A stretch of 64,000 bases of DNA from Sambucus nigra (taxonomy: Eukaryota; Streptophyta; Magnoliopsida; Dipsacales; Adoxaceae). A program made the translations under genes and the position numbers. Position 1 is the stretch's first letter. Each line of letters begins with the position of its first letter. Of this stretch, positions 9,597-20,632 are shown piece by piece. The stretch spans positions 536,781,467 to 536,845,466 of the forward strand of contig OX422213.1 in NCBI GenBank assembly GCA_949130495.1. The letters run 5' to 3'. A model generated the notes under the pieces. The model was not told the origin of the DNA, ran no database searches, and saw only the letters and a list, made by a program, of their open reading frames with translations.

Positions 9597-10485
9597 CATT
9601 TGTTGAATACCCATCATTTCTCTAAGAAATTGAACCTTGTTCTTGGCTAGAGCTTTGGTGAAGATATTCGCAACTTGCTCTTCGATCTTGATATATTTGA
9701 GTTGAATCTCTTCATCCTCCACGGCCTCTCTAATGAAATGATGCTTGATTGCAATGTGCTTGGTGCGACTATGGTAGATGGGATTATTTATCATGACAAT
9801 CACGGATTGGTTGTCACAAAGTATTGGAGTAGCATCTCCTTGCTTTTCACCAACATCCTCTTAAATTCTTCTTAGCCACATCGCTTGTGAAGTTGCCAAT
9901 GATGTCGACACATATTCGGCCTCGACGGATGGTTTCTCTACCATTTGTTGCTTCTTTGATGCCCATGAAACTGCTCTGGAGTCAATAGAAAATACATACC
10001 AGGAAATACATACCCGGAAGTACTTCTCATGTCATCAATAAAACCAACCCAATCACTATCACAAAACCCAAGTAACTTTATCTCAACATTCTTCTTATAC
10101 ATGATGCCAAAATCAAAAGTTCCTTGGATGTACCTCAACATCCTTTTTGCAGCCCCAAAATGAGTTTGACTCGGCTTATGCATGTACCGAGACAATAAAC
10201 TAGTAGCATACATGATATCCGGCCTCGTAGCCGTCAAGTACAACAAACTTTCAACCAAATTTCTATAAGTAGATGCATCAAACTATTTTCTTCCATCTTC
10301 TTTCAATAAATTTTCATTCACCACCAAAGGCGTAGCCACTGATTTGCAATTCATCATTTTGAATTTTTCAAGAAGGGTTTTAGCATACTTCTTTTGGCAA
10401 ATAAAAATACCATCTTCTTGTTGATAATTTCAATGCCCAATAAGTAATTTAGAAGACCCAAATCTCTCATTTCATATTCTTCCAT
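9591..10485 (-). pseudogene. copia RT C-terminus and RNase H, broken
   Basis: Minus strand. It begins with an RT C-terminal segment (EYEMRDLGLLNYLLGIE at about 10480-10430). Next come the conserved [20 protein letters not shown] and [10 protein letters not shown] segments and the RNase H start [11 protein letters not shown] (9938-10258). It ends in the RNase H tail with TKHIAIKHHFIREA and ANIFTKAL (9591-9803). Frameshifts and stops occur near 9938-9990, 9840-9870 and 10280-10400. The catalytic YVDD box of RT is not present, because the segment upstream is deleted. Confidence 0.88.
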
Positions 10486-11678
10486 TGCAAGCTACCAGAC
10501 TTTTTCATTTTTAGCATCTTCAAAGGTCTCCGGTTCAGCTACACAAAAATTACATTTAGCATACACATCATTTAGACTTCTTATTCTTCTTGGAGTTGAG
10601 CTTAGAGATGAGTAGTTTGAGCTTTGTGGAGAACTTGAGGATGATTGTGGACTTGCATTTGGACCTGCATTTGGAGACATTTGAGGAGCATCTACATCTT
10701 CCTCTTCATCTTCTTCAACCTTTTGTGATTCTTCATTAAGGGTGATAGCTTGATTTTGGATTTTTTTTTCTTTCCAATCCCAAAAGGCTTTCTCATCAAA
10801 AATCGCATCTCTACAAAGAATCACTTTGTTCCTCTTCAAGCTAAAGAGTCTATAGCCCTTTAATTTTGAGCTATACCCCACAAAGATGCACTTTCACTAC
10901 TTTCATCAAGCTTGTGTCTCACTTCTTTAGGGACATGAGCAAAGCAAATACAACCAAACATCCTCAAGTGGTTCACGGATGGTTTTCTTCTACTCCATGC
11001 ATCAAATGGAGATTGGTTTTTAACGGCCTTTGTAGGACATCTATTCATCAAATAAACCGTCGTATACACTGCTTCGACCCAAAAAGTATATGGCAACCCT
11101 TTCTCATGTAACATGAATTTTTCCATTTCCTCAATGGCTCCATTCTTCCTTTCCGCCACTCTATTTTGTTGTGGATTATACCCGATCATTAGTTGTCTTT
11201 CCATGCCAATATCTTCACAAAATTTATCAAACTCCTTAGAGTTGTATTCTCCACCTTTATCACTTCTCAAAATTTTCAAGTAGTGACCATATTGTTTTTC
11301 AACTGGTTTGTGAAATTTTCTAAAAATGTCATAAACATCTGATTTTTGCCGCATAAAATATACCCAAGTCATCCTTGTAAAATCATTAATAAAGGTAATA
11401 AAGTATCTGTTACCGGCGTAAGAAGTGTTCTTCATTAGTCCATACATATCGGTATGAACAAGCTCCAATGGTGCTTTAGCTCTCCATGCTTTCTCCTTTG
11501 GAAAAGGCTCTCGGTGGTTCTTTCCAAGAGCGCATCCTTCACAAACTCCATTTACTTCTTGGATGCTTGGCAACCCATAAACCATGCTCTTTTGATGCAA
11601 ATTCTTCATGCTTTGAAAATTCGAGTGCCCATATCTTCTATGCCATAGCCATATGTCGTCAACCACATTCATCTTCAA
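10486..11678 (-). pseudogene. copia gag-pre-integrase and integrase, frameshifted
   Basis: The minus-strand frame 11678-10860 carries the HHCC zinc module (WLWHRRYGHSN...CEGCALGK) and the integrase core with all three acidic residues: Asp in VHTDMYG, Asp in LRSDKGGEY and Glu in NRVAERKN. A 1-2 nt indel near 10880 moves the reading to 10881-10492, which continues with VGYSSKLKGYRLF, the acidic/serine linker and the start of RT (CVAEPETFEDA). There it stops at the RT deletion junction. The protein would catalyse cDNA insertion into the host chromosome. Confidence 0.9.
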
Positions 11679-12110
11679 GGCCGCATTCTATGAGTATCGA
11701 AAAATGAGTGGAAAACTTCTATTCTTTTCCATCTTTATTTTTGCAATAATTTGACTTCTCCCCCTTTGTCAAAAATTCTACACGAGTCTTCTTCAAAGAG
11801 AATAGTGTACCCATGTTTCGCAAGTTGCCTAACACTCAACAAATTCTGCTCTAAATCCAGAACTAGTAACATATCTCGGATATACTTTGTTCCTTTATCC
11901 GTCACAATGGTTATAGTACCCTTGCCCTTTGTTCGGACAAAGCACCATTACCAGTCTTCACTTGAGAATTATAGAAAGTATCCATAGAGGTAAAAATATT
12001 TTGATCTCCGATCATGTGATTACTACACCCACTATCAAGAAACCACAAATCATTTCTTTTCTTCGATGCACTTTGACAAGCAAAAAATATATTCCCCTCA
12101 CATTCTTATT
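11679..12110 (-). pseudogene. copia aspartic protease region
   Basis: In the minus-strand translation just downstream of gag there is a WFLDSGCSNHM segment near 12030-12060. It holds the catalytic DSG triplet in the usual WxLDSGCSxHM context, followed by a VLDLEQNLLSVRQL-like stretch. The frame is broken at several points, and no single open frame spans it. Confidence 0.75.
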
Positions 12111-12980
12111 CTTCGGTGAAGTTAGCTTGTTGGTTGTTCTTGAGCTGATAATCTTTTTGAACATGCCCAAATTTTTTGCAATTGTGACGTTGTGGCTTTC
12201 CCCGAAACCAACAATCTTTATCAATATGGCTATTTCTCTTGTAAATACTACACTTTTGTTGATTGAAACTTTCACTACTTTCTCTTCTTTCAAAACTATT
12301 TCTACCTCTTCCTCGAGTGTTTCTTCCTCTTCCTCTTCCATGTCTTCCACCTTTTGAAGATTCACCTTTGGGTTGATCAAAACATGGTTTGGCCCCAACA
12401 TTGAGCTTAGATTGAATGACACTCTCAAGAGATTTTTCAGAGTGTCTACTCAAACTTTGCTCATATATTTTAATGGAACCCATCAAATCTTTAACACTCA
12501 AAGAGGCTATTTCTTTAGTTTCTTCAACAATGGAAACAATGGTGTCATACTTTTCCGGCAAAATAATAAAAAAAATTCAACAATCCTTTGATCAGAAAGT
12601 TGTTCCCCATATGTTTCCATTTGATTCACAACCTCCATTAATCTATAGAAATAATCTTTCAATATTTCCACATCCTTCATCTTCATATTCTCACAATCTC
12701 TTCTCAAGGACTGAATTTTAATAGCCCTTACCTTCAAAGTAGCTCTGAATTCTCTTTGTAAAATATCCCAAGCCTCCTTTGCTTTGTTTGCATTGATGAT
12801 TCTTGGAAATATTGTTTCAACTAACCCATGTTGGATTCGGCTTAAAGCTTTTACATATTTCTTCTTGTGCTCCTTCAACTTTTGCTTTTGAGCTTCCGGC
12901 AAAGTCGTGATATCCTCTGGTTCATCAAACCCATCTTCAATATACTCCCATAAATCAAATGAAAGAAAAATAGTTTTCAT
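12106..12980 (-). pseudogene. copia gag (UBN2-type) with degenerate zinc knuckles
   Basis: Minus strand. The frame 12980-12507 holds the UBN2-type gag core (KAKEAWDILQREF...KIQSLRRDCENMKM, then YFYRLMEVVNQM). A frameshift leads to 12561-12106 with ASLSVKDLMGSI..YEQ, a Gly/Arg-rich linker and two CCHC-like knuckles, CSIYKRNSHIDKDC and HNCKKFGHVQKDY. In the first the second Cys is Tyr, and in the second the last Cys is Tyr, so RNA packaging function is probably lost. It would form the virus-like particle core. Confidence 0.88.
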
Positions 12981-13143
12981 TTTTACAGACTAGAAATCAT
13001 AGTTCTCTCCATCAAAAATTGGAATGAAGGGTTGTTGGGTACCCATTTGGTTGCTAGAACTTGCAATAAATTTTCTGTCTCTTTTCGTCGGATTTGTTTT
13101 TCGGCCAGCAAAGAAAATACACCAAGCTTTTGATCTGAACAGG

Positions 13144-13155
13144 GCTCTGATACCA
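13144..13155 (-). other. PBS of copia element
   Basis: The plus strand reads GCTCTGATACCA, the complement of TGGTATCAGAGC, the standard initiator-Met tRNA primer site. It lies three bases from the 5' LTR. Confidence 0.92.
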
Positions 13156-13158
13156 CTT

Positions 13159-13476
13159 TGTTGGAGTTTGAATGAAAACTATATTATTGTATTAGAAGCA
13201 AAAGTGAAAAAGAAAGCAAGAGAGGTATTGTGGAGAAGATAATCTTTTCATTTCAATGATAACAAAGTTCTAACAGCTGAATATATAAGAAAACAAGGGA
13301 GATGCATTTATTGTTATGCTGATTTTACTCCCCTATAACATAGAATAGGTAGACTAGACTTTAGGAGCACTAAGGCACACATTAAAGGCACATTAATTGC
13401 CCTACAACAATCCCTATATCAGCTCCTAGAGTAGCCCTTATAGCAGCCCCTACACAACTATACATTAATTTTAACA
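13159..13476 (-). repeat. copia 5' LTR, intact
   Basis: 318 bp starting TGTTGGAG and ending TAACA on the plus strand. It is followed by the duplication TGGAA (13477-13481). Confidence 0.92.
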
Positions 13477-13481
13477 TGGAA

Positions 13482-14029
13482 AATACTAAATGCATATTAA
13501 AGATCATACAAATATGGAAAATACTTTAAAATTTGGAAAAAAGTACTTTTAAGAAACTAAAAAATAAAAAATTCAGGTAGAATTGTTTGTATCTATATCC
13601 CACTACTGCAACAGATTCGACCATATCCCAAACTTTCGGATACCTGTAACTATCCTCTTTGTACGTATAAAATCGTGGTAGATGAAATCAAATTAAACAA
13701 GCTCTCGGTTTATTGAGTACGGATTTTGAAGAGCCAGATTACGACTTGTGGAAAAGAGCTCGAGAACTTATAAATAAAAGGCTCAAGGACTTTATAAATG
13801 GCAATACGTCATTTTGTTTGGTATCGTTGACTTAAACACTCTCCGCCTAGAGCAATCTTCAATTGCCCACATCACTCTGTAATGTCATCCACCCGTCTGT
13901 ATATGACCCCTTATTTACCAATAATGATAGAATAATGTTAGGCAACCCGGGTGTTAACCCCGAGCTAGTACAGGGATGCCCCCATTTTTTTTTCTTTTTT
14001 TTACTTCTCATGTAAAATGAGTTAAAAAC
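13482..14029. other. unassigned DNA
   Basis: A-rich DNA that continues the A-rich block left of the copia element, so the two were once joined. No gene is seen. Confidence 0.45.
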
Positions 14030-14880
14030 AATTATAAAAAACAATTTTTTATTAGAATAGTTTATTTGTTTTTTTCAATTATTTTTTTTAAACTCATTTT
14101 ATCCCTCAAACACACATTTACTCAATATTCTTTTATTTTTAAAAGTCTGCGCTAGCGGCACCCGTAATTTTTAAACTTTTTTTTTATTTTACAACATTTG
14201 AAATAATTTTTGTATTTCTGCATTAAAAAACTAATCTAATAATTTTTTTTAACTCATTTAGTCCCTCAAATACCCATTACCCAATATTCTCTTAGTTTTA
14301 AAGGTCAGCGCCAGCGGCACTCGTTATTTTTAAACTTTTTTTTTTAATTTTACAACATTTCAAATAATTTTTGTATTTTTGCATTAAAAAACAAATCTAA
14401 TAAAAAATTATGTTTTTAATTATTGTCAACTTATTTAGTCTCTCAAACACCCATTTACCGAATATTCTCTTGTTTTTAAAGGTCCTCACCAGCGGCACTC
14501 GCTATTTTTAAACTTAATTTTTAAAATTTAAAACATTTAAAATAATTTTTGTATTTTTGCATTAAAAAATTAATCTAATAAAAATTATGTTTTTAATTAT
14601 TTTCAACTTATTTAGTCCCTCAAACACCCATTTATCCAATATTTTCTTATTTTTAAAGGTCCGCGCCAACGGTACTCGTTATTTTTAAACTTTTTTTTTT
14701 TAATTTTACAACATTTAAAATAATTTTTGTATTAAAAAACTAATCTAATAAAAATTATGTTTTTAATTATTTTCAACTTATTTAGTCCCTCAAACACCCA
14801 TTACCCAATATTCTCTTATTTTTAAAGGTCCGCTCCAGCGACACCCCTTATTTTTAAACTTAAATTTTTAAAATTTAAAA
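14030..14880. repeat. ~170-bp tandem repeat, five units
   Basis: The anchor YCCTCAAA(C)ACCCA recurs at 14103, 14263, 14440, 14617 and 14787, giving spacings of 160, 177, 177 and 170 bp. Each unit is AT-rich but contains one GC-rich islet of the type AGGTCCGCGCCAGCGGCAC. 14881-15120 is poly-A/T-rich and holds nothing else I recognise. Confidence 0.9.
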
Positions 14881-15189
14881 CAGTTTAAAATTATAAAGAA
14901 AAAGTTTTTTTTAATATTAAACTAACTTCTATTTTTTTAAACGATTTTTTTCAAAAAATATATATATTAAAATAGTGTTTTTTAACAATACAATTTTTCT
15001 AATTTATAAAAAAAAATCTTTTTTTATAAAAAAAAAAAATTCTAAATAAAAAAAATAGTTAACTAACCTTATTAAAAATTATATCATATTTTTTCAAAAA
15101 AAAAAAAACAGTCAACGAAGAAATGACAATAAGGCACCTGGTACTAGCTTACCCGATACGCCTATCAGCACTCATAATGATAGCCCGAC

Positions 15190-15715
15190 CTTATTTGGGC
15201 ATGGCGTGTTCCGATTAACCCACGATTTACACCCCCAACATTTGTATATAACTATCAACATGCAACACTTCTTAGAATTGACTCGCGGCAATGGCTATTA
15301 AACTGGATGTTGAATATCAAGACAAGGCAAGTATCATGTAGCAGTTACTACAAAACTACACACATGAGTGCATTTCCAATGCATGACAGACTAGTCTACA
15401 AAGTTAACCATGTGCAGAATTATCAAGCAACTGCCAATTACAACTGCTCTAACTAAACAATAACCTAACTGTCTATCCAAGCCAACACCCCCGAGTTTGA
15501 TCTTTACCGTGGACTTTCTATCAAAGCCCACCCAATGTCATGCCTAGTTCATGCCTTTTTACCAAAAATGACCCGAGTTTCATATTAGTCAACTGTGGAC
15601 AGCGCTACTATGCACCCATAAAGCTGCTCAATATCGTAGCCCATGTTGGAACCAGTTTTGTCGCTTCCTTCAGGTTTTTCTTAACAAATTACCCGGAGTA
15701 GGAGTACTAGTCAGT
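15190..15715 (-). pseudogene. 3' end of an unidentified gene relic
   Basis: 15585-15715 is a second copy of 16908-17032, the end of the coding relic on the right. Left of it the sequence is more base-balanced than its surroundings and looks like a 3' UTR read on the minus strand. I infer that the relic ran from 17370 down to about 15190 before the 1.2 kb repeat split it. In this copy the coding frame has a stop and an 8-10 bp insertion relative to the right-hand copy. Confidence 0.35.
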
Positions 15716-15766
15716 TAGGTTTGGAGTGTATATATTACACTTGTGTGGATCGGTCGGCACAGGATC

Positions 15767-15835
<69 letters not shown>

Positions 15836-16907
15836 TATAATTGTAGGGTGATAATAAGAGAAGTTTAACCTTGGATGGTATTTGATTTTTGTATCTCATT
15901 TTGAAATTCTTCAGAATCTACCACTTGTTATTTGTGAAATGATAAACCTTTTTTTTATGCATCTTTTACTCTTCAATATCATATTAGTGTTTCGGTGTAG
16001 AGGCTCGGTGGAGGAAAGCGGAGCGAGATCTTAGTGGAGATGTCGAAGTCTATTTTAGGGTTTTGATATTATGTGTTGTCTCCATGGTAGAAAGTAATAT
16101 TGTTTTTATACCTCTTTAGATTAACGTGTTCAATTGTTATATTTGACCAATTCAATTTGATTTATCATTACATCCTATATATGTTTATGCTATCAAGTAA
16201 AATTTTCATATAATGAGTTGTTTTACATTTAATTTTATCCCATTACGTTTTGTCCGAATTATAATAGAAAATGTAATTATTTAATCATTGAATATTAAAA
16301 ATATACGTACTATATATTGCATTATATTGTTGTAATAATTTTTCAAAATAACATTTTTTTAATTTATAATATTTTATATCACTACTAGCTGTAATTAAAT
16401 AGGTACAAGTTCTATATTTAATTAAAATTTTGCATGTTTATGCAAATATAACAAGAAGGATATATTTGTTAAAAAATTTGAGAGAATTTTTTTATGCTCC
16501 GCATATTGCGTCTCGTTCTCGCAACGCACGTTGTTCCAATGAGTTGTCCTTTTTTTTTTTTGTTCTTTAAAGTGAGGGTTGAAGGGTTTTATTGTCCTTG
16601 TGTCAACGGCGGTCCATGTTGTTTGGCATCGATTTTGCAGTTTCATCGCATCATTGGAAGCTTCGTCATAGTCGGTTCATAGTTATTCATACCGTATCGA
16701 ATGGTTATAGTTTTTTCTGTTGTCCATATTTTCATTTTTGTAGCCTGCAGGTTTGTCTGAACCCTAATTTCTGAACAAGGAGAAGTAATGGCCATAGGGT
16801 TTTCTCAAGCCTCGCTTGTCTTATTAGTTCTATTTTGCACTCATTTAACCTATTGACCAAAAGACTAGCCGAAGTTCTAATATTTCTATTTCGGTGTCCA
16901 TGTGGTG
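15716..16907. repeat. dispersed 1.2 kb repeat, copy 2 (no LINE)
   Basis: Colinear with 3037-4209 plus 6778-6890. It includes the (AT)n tract at 15770-15830 and lacks the LINE, so it preserves the empty site. It is flanked on both sides by a ~120-bp direct repeat (15585-15715 and 16908-17032). Confidence 0.65.
15770..15830. repeat. (AT)n microsatellite
   Basis: About 61 bp of AT dinucleotides inside the dispersed repeat. Confidence 0.95.
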
Positions 16908-17370
16908 TTATAGTCAACTGTGGACAGCGCTACTATGCACCCATAAAGCTGCTCAATATCCAAGCCGAACCAATTTTGTCGCTTCCTTAAGCTTTTTCTT
17001 AACAAATAACCCGGAGTAGAACTACTGGACATCAACTCTCAAAATTCCTGCAACTGCTCCAATACTTGGCCTTGTCTGCACACCCCTTCAAGAAAAGGGC
17101 ACTGTCTTTCCTCATCGTAGAACCTATAGAGCTTAACATTTGACCAACTTTATTTCACCACCATCCCCATAACTGTGCACTCTTTGGAATCCCTTACCTT
17201 TCGCATTATCACCATGGGCCTTAGAAACCTAACATTAAGACGTGCCCAGCCAACAGCTAGACAAATCTCCATGCCAACAGAGTTAGGATGTGACAACAGA
17301 GTAAGCAGGCAGCCCACCCCTCATTAATGAAGGTCCGATCTTCATTTGAAGCTGAAAATACTTATAGCAC
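16908..17370 (-). pseudogene. unidentified gene relic, coding part
   Basis: One minus-strand frame from about 17310 to 16925 reads through some 120 codons with only two stops. It contains VGMEICLAVGWARLNVRF, KLYRFYDEERQCPF and ALSTVD-like segments, and codon use is much less AT-biased than in the neighbours. I do not recognise the family, and it does not look like gag, RT or integrase. It could be a captured or degraded host exon. The copia insertion at 17374 cuts its 5' side and the 1.2 kb repeat cuts its 3' side. Confidence 0.4.
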
Positions 17371-17373
17371 AAT

Positions 17374-17664
17374 TGAAGTAAGCAAATGCCTTTTTAACAT
17401 CTTAATAAAAAATAGATTACTATCCCCAAAAGTAAAGTTCTTTCGCAATGGTGATGGACCTTACTTATACGTTGAGGTGTCTTGGTAGGAAAGAAACCCT
17501 AAAATGGTAGAAACAATAAAAGAGGCACACTAAGGACATTACAAAGGAATGTCACCACCTAACATAAATATATAAACAAACAAGAGAGAAATAACTTAAT
17601 AAAACATGAAAAATGAGAAATAAATCAAAATATATTCTCATTACCATGTCTCTTGTACACGTCA
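17374..17664 (-). repeat. outer element 3' LTR
   Basis: 291 bp, TGAAGTAAGC to ACGTCA, colinear with 33607-33923. Shared blocks include CCAAAAGTAAAGTTCTT, TGAGGTGTCTTRGTAG and CTTAATAAAACATGAAAAA. Confidence 0.78.
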
Positions 17665-19127
17665 CCATCTGAGAAAAGATCACGCACGAGCGTGAAAGTG
17701 GCAGGTGTGACCATATTATGAAGTATGTGTGCACTGTCATTATCCCCAGCTGAGGACCAAAGTCGTCCACGAAAACATGGGGTGTGTCGACTAGAAGATA
17801 GGTGATGTCGACTATTATAAATTCCAACAACGCCTCATTAACATAAACTTGGCCTTGGAATTTTACCGGAAGGGAAACAACCACACCAAACCTTAGAGAA
17901 GGCCATTGTTGCCAAACTAGGACCATATCACTCGCAATGAGCTTCTTCGATTCTAAACACTAGAAATCAATCTCCAAAAGTACCTCAAATGCCTTTTATA
18001 ATGGGTCCACATACCCACGGTCGAGCACATCTACCCACCGTAACACAAAACTCTCAAGATAATCATCATAATTCCTAAAAAGTTGTAAGAAATCCGCCAT
18101 AAGATGTGAATCAAACTTCGCAGAAATGCATGTGAGTCACCAATCTTGTCTCTGAAAGATATAAAAGAAATATCCAATATAAATACCAATCTTTTATTCC
18201 CTAAATATATGAAAGAAGTCCTAAAGAACAAACACCTCCAATTATCTTAATTGGGTACTAATGGTCCAGTCATCATCGATTAAAAGATCGAAGAAGTCCC
18301 CCAATGGAGTACTCAAGATAGTCCTCAATAACCCTCAATATGCCTGAAAAGTAGATCAATGTGGCAAGAATGAAGAGAAGATGGTGGCCAACTCAGTGGG
18401 GACGAAGGTCTCAGTGGAAGCGTCACTCACGGCCAACTAGTAGGCAACGTCATCAGTGAAGGCCTATAGCTTAGATAGATCAATCCTACACTCCAGCTCC
18501 ACCTCCTTATATTCGGTACAACTTATCGATAAACCAATTAGATGCGGACACCCTCAAATGAAACTTATATCTCAATTTCCTCATTGATATAAAAGAGGGT
18601 TTGGCAACAACCCAACTCTGGATGAGGTATAAAATCATCAAGACATCAAGATGCTGAAGATAAGGTCGAAAGAGGGACAAAATCATCATTTTCAAAATAT
18701 TGAGGGTGTCTAGTTGTATTTTTCAAAAGTTTAGGGGAAATTTTTTAATTTAAGAAAATTTATGGGTTGTGATATAATTTTCTTGAAGGGAAGGGTGCTC
18801 AAATGATTTTTCAGAAGTACGAGGGGGTAAATTGAAAAGAATCCAAGTTTGGATTGAGGGAGTAAGGAAATATAATGGTTCTGGTAGGGCTGAAATTCTT
18901 AGAGGGTTTTCGCGCAATTTCCTAAATTGGAATAATGAAACTGTAATCAAAAGACGGAGGGATAAAATGAAACTTACCTCAGAAATTAGGGTAGGGCATG
19001 CCCAAACCGTATTGGCTCCACCCAACAAAGTAGCATAAAGGGCCTGCATAGCTCTTACTTCCCCCACTATGCCTGTTGGAGAATCGATGGACTTTCACCC
19101 ACTCAAGTGAGAGTCATCCTGGCTCGA
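17665..19127 (-). other. outer element internal DNA, 3' part
   Basis: A 124-codon minus-strand frame at 17552-17926 (FGVVVSLPVKFQGQVYVNEALLEFI...TPHVFVDDFGPQLG) crosses into the LTR. Shorter frames lie at 18031-18231 and 18507-18695. I do not recognise any of them. They may be the remains of a reading frame carried by this element. No RT, integrase or gag motif is visible. Confidence 0.35.
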
Positions 19128-19284
19128 TGACATAGGGCCCTTAGAATGATAACAATGAAGCCCCCCAAGGTTAACAAGTCACAAAATTCATAAAAGAGGA
19201 TCTAATTAGTTCATGAATTAACATAAATGTTCGTTTTTGGGCTAATGTAATCACAAAAACACGATATGGGAAAACGGTCATAAC

Positions 19285-19450
19285 TGAGTCTGTAGAGATA
19301 TAAATAATAAATCATTTGCTGGGTTCGATTCCTTACTTCTGTACCGTCCTTTTGGTACCAATTCCGCCTACTAATTCAAAGTGCACAGAAAATGGCAAGC
19401 CCGTAAAGTAAGGTCAAATATCGAGATTGATATTTTGGCATTCCAATAGT
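19285..19450 (+). mobile_element. possible tRNA-derived SINE inside LTR
   Basis: The first TRIM-like LTR has about 170-200 bp here that its partner lacks. The extra DNA has a B-box-like GGGTTCGATTCC at 19321 and, ~34 bp before it, an A-box-like ACTGAGTCTGTAGAG. That is the spacing of a Pol III promoter. The direct-repeat flank is only GTCA, and there is no clear A-tail. A microhomology deletion in the other LTR is the alternative. Confidence 0.4.
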
Positions 19451-19600
19451 TTTATGAACCTAGTAATTTTGGTTGATGTGTCATTTATTAGTATCGTATT
19501 CCTCGGTTCATTGTTGAATATTGTTCATGTACCTATTGATAGAAGGTTGTTCCAATCCATCTATATAAGTCAATAGTCTTGTAAGATGAAATAATGTTAT

Positions 19601-20230
19601 TGTTTAAAAATAATATATGGATTTTATAGGTCTTAGGTGATTCATACCAATAATAAACTATAACAAATAAAGAGATTGAGAGAGATCATAAACAGGGAAG
19701 GAAACAAGATATTAACATGGTTTATCTTAGCAAGGTGCCTACGTCCATATTTGCAATGTTGTTTGTATTAACCGTAAAAATGGGGATACAAGCTCTCAAG
19801 AATCTCTTTAGGGTTTTGTGTATGGCCGTTAGGTTGAACCTTTTTCAGATGCCTTTGTTGTGTGTCATTGAGTGAAATTTATAGACAGAAAGAGAAGTGT
19901 AAGAGGTCGATTGACTTTATAAATCAGGCAGTTACACCATTCTACATTTCAGGGGACAACTAATAATGAGTCAGTCGTAACTAGATGAAATGAATAATCC
20001 ATGTCTGAGTATTAAGCACTGTACATGTCCTAACATATGGCCCACATGTGTGTTTGGCAATTAATAACATTAAGTCACTGTAGTCGGCCATTCAGCCGAC
20101 CAAGGAAAACAACGAGCTCACCAATAATAATATTGAGCGGACTACATTCAGGTGGTGAGATAGTCTTTATTTGATGACAGGTGTCACAATAACATTGATC
20201 CATGTCACGTTTCATATATATGTTATAACA
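19601..20230 (-). repeat. Tat-like element 1, 3' LTR
   Basis: 630 bp, TGTTTAAAAA to ATAACA on the plus strand. It matches 30957-31605 over its length, e.g. GGGGATACAAGCTCTCAAGA and ATATGGCCCACATGTGTG. Confidence 0.92.
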
Positions 20231-20624
20231 AAAATCTCCAAGACTTCATTCGTGATTGGAACGAAAAATAGCTTGTCCAGAGCATAAGATCCTTAGAATG
20301 GATAGGCATATTGAAACAATTGATGGTGTGTTAGCTGATAAGATTTGATCGACTTCATAGGAACCTGGTCACGAGTCTTTATGGTTTTGTCGGTAGAGAT
20401 AATTCGTTAGCAGGTTATCTCTGAGAGTTAGTGTTTCTTTGGAAAATTTTATCCTCTCAGCGTAATGGCAATTTTGGAAATATAAGCAACTTATAGGGAC
20501 ATGAAGCATTCCAGGGGTACACCGATAGTGAAATGCATTGGGTAGCGAACCGCCGTAAAAATTAAGCAGTGGATACTTTTAATCATCATGATTTCTAGGA
20601 AATCATATAGGCATTATTTTGGCT

Positions 20625-20632
20625 TATATAAC
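20625..20632 (+). promoter_or_regulatory. TATA-like box of antisense gene, element 1
   Basis: TATATAAC lies 167 bp before the ATG at 20792. Comparable boxes lie 169 and 172 bp before the start in the two other copies. Confidence 0.5.

Larger units (their letters stand above)
8217..13476 (-). mobile_element. Ty1/copia retrotransposon, minus strand, RT-deleted
   Basis: A complete-ended but defective element. On the minus strand the order is 5' LTR (13159-13476), PBS (13144-13155), gag, protease, integrase, remnant RT/RNase H, PPT (about 9584-9596, GGGGGAG on the minus strand) and 3' LTR (8217-9583, split by a solo LTR). The gag-PR-INT-RT-RH order is the copia order. Most of the RT core is missing. 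The 5-bp target duplication TGGAA is perfect. Confidence 0.93.

Noticed and set aside
10866..12721. Plus-strand frames over the copia element
   Set aside because: Antisense shadows of integrase and gag; no motif of their own.
17552..17926. 124-codon minus-strand frame as a host gene
   Set aside because: It crosses the LTR boundary at 17664 and matches no family I recognise. Kept only as part of the outer element's internal DNA.
19321..19332. tRNA gene suggested by GGGTTCGATTCC
   Set aside because: No cloverleaf can be formed with the upstream DNA and there is no acceptor stem; a SINE-like B box is the better reading.
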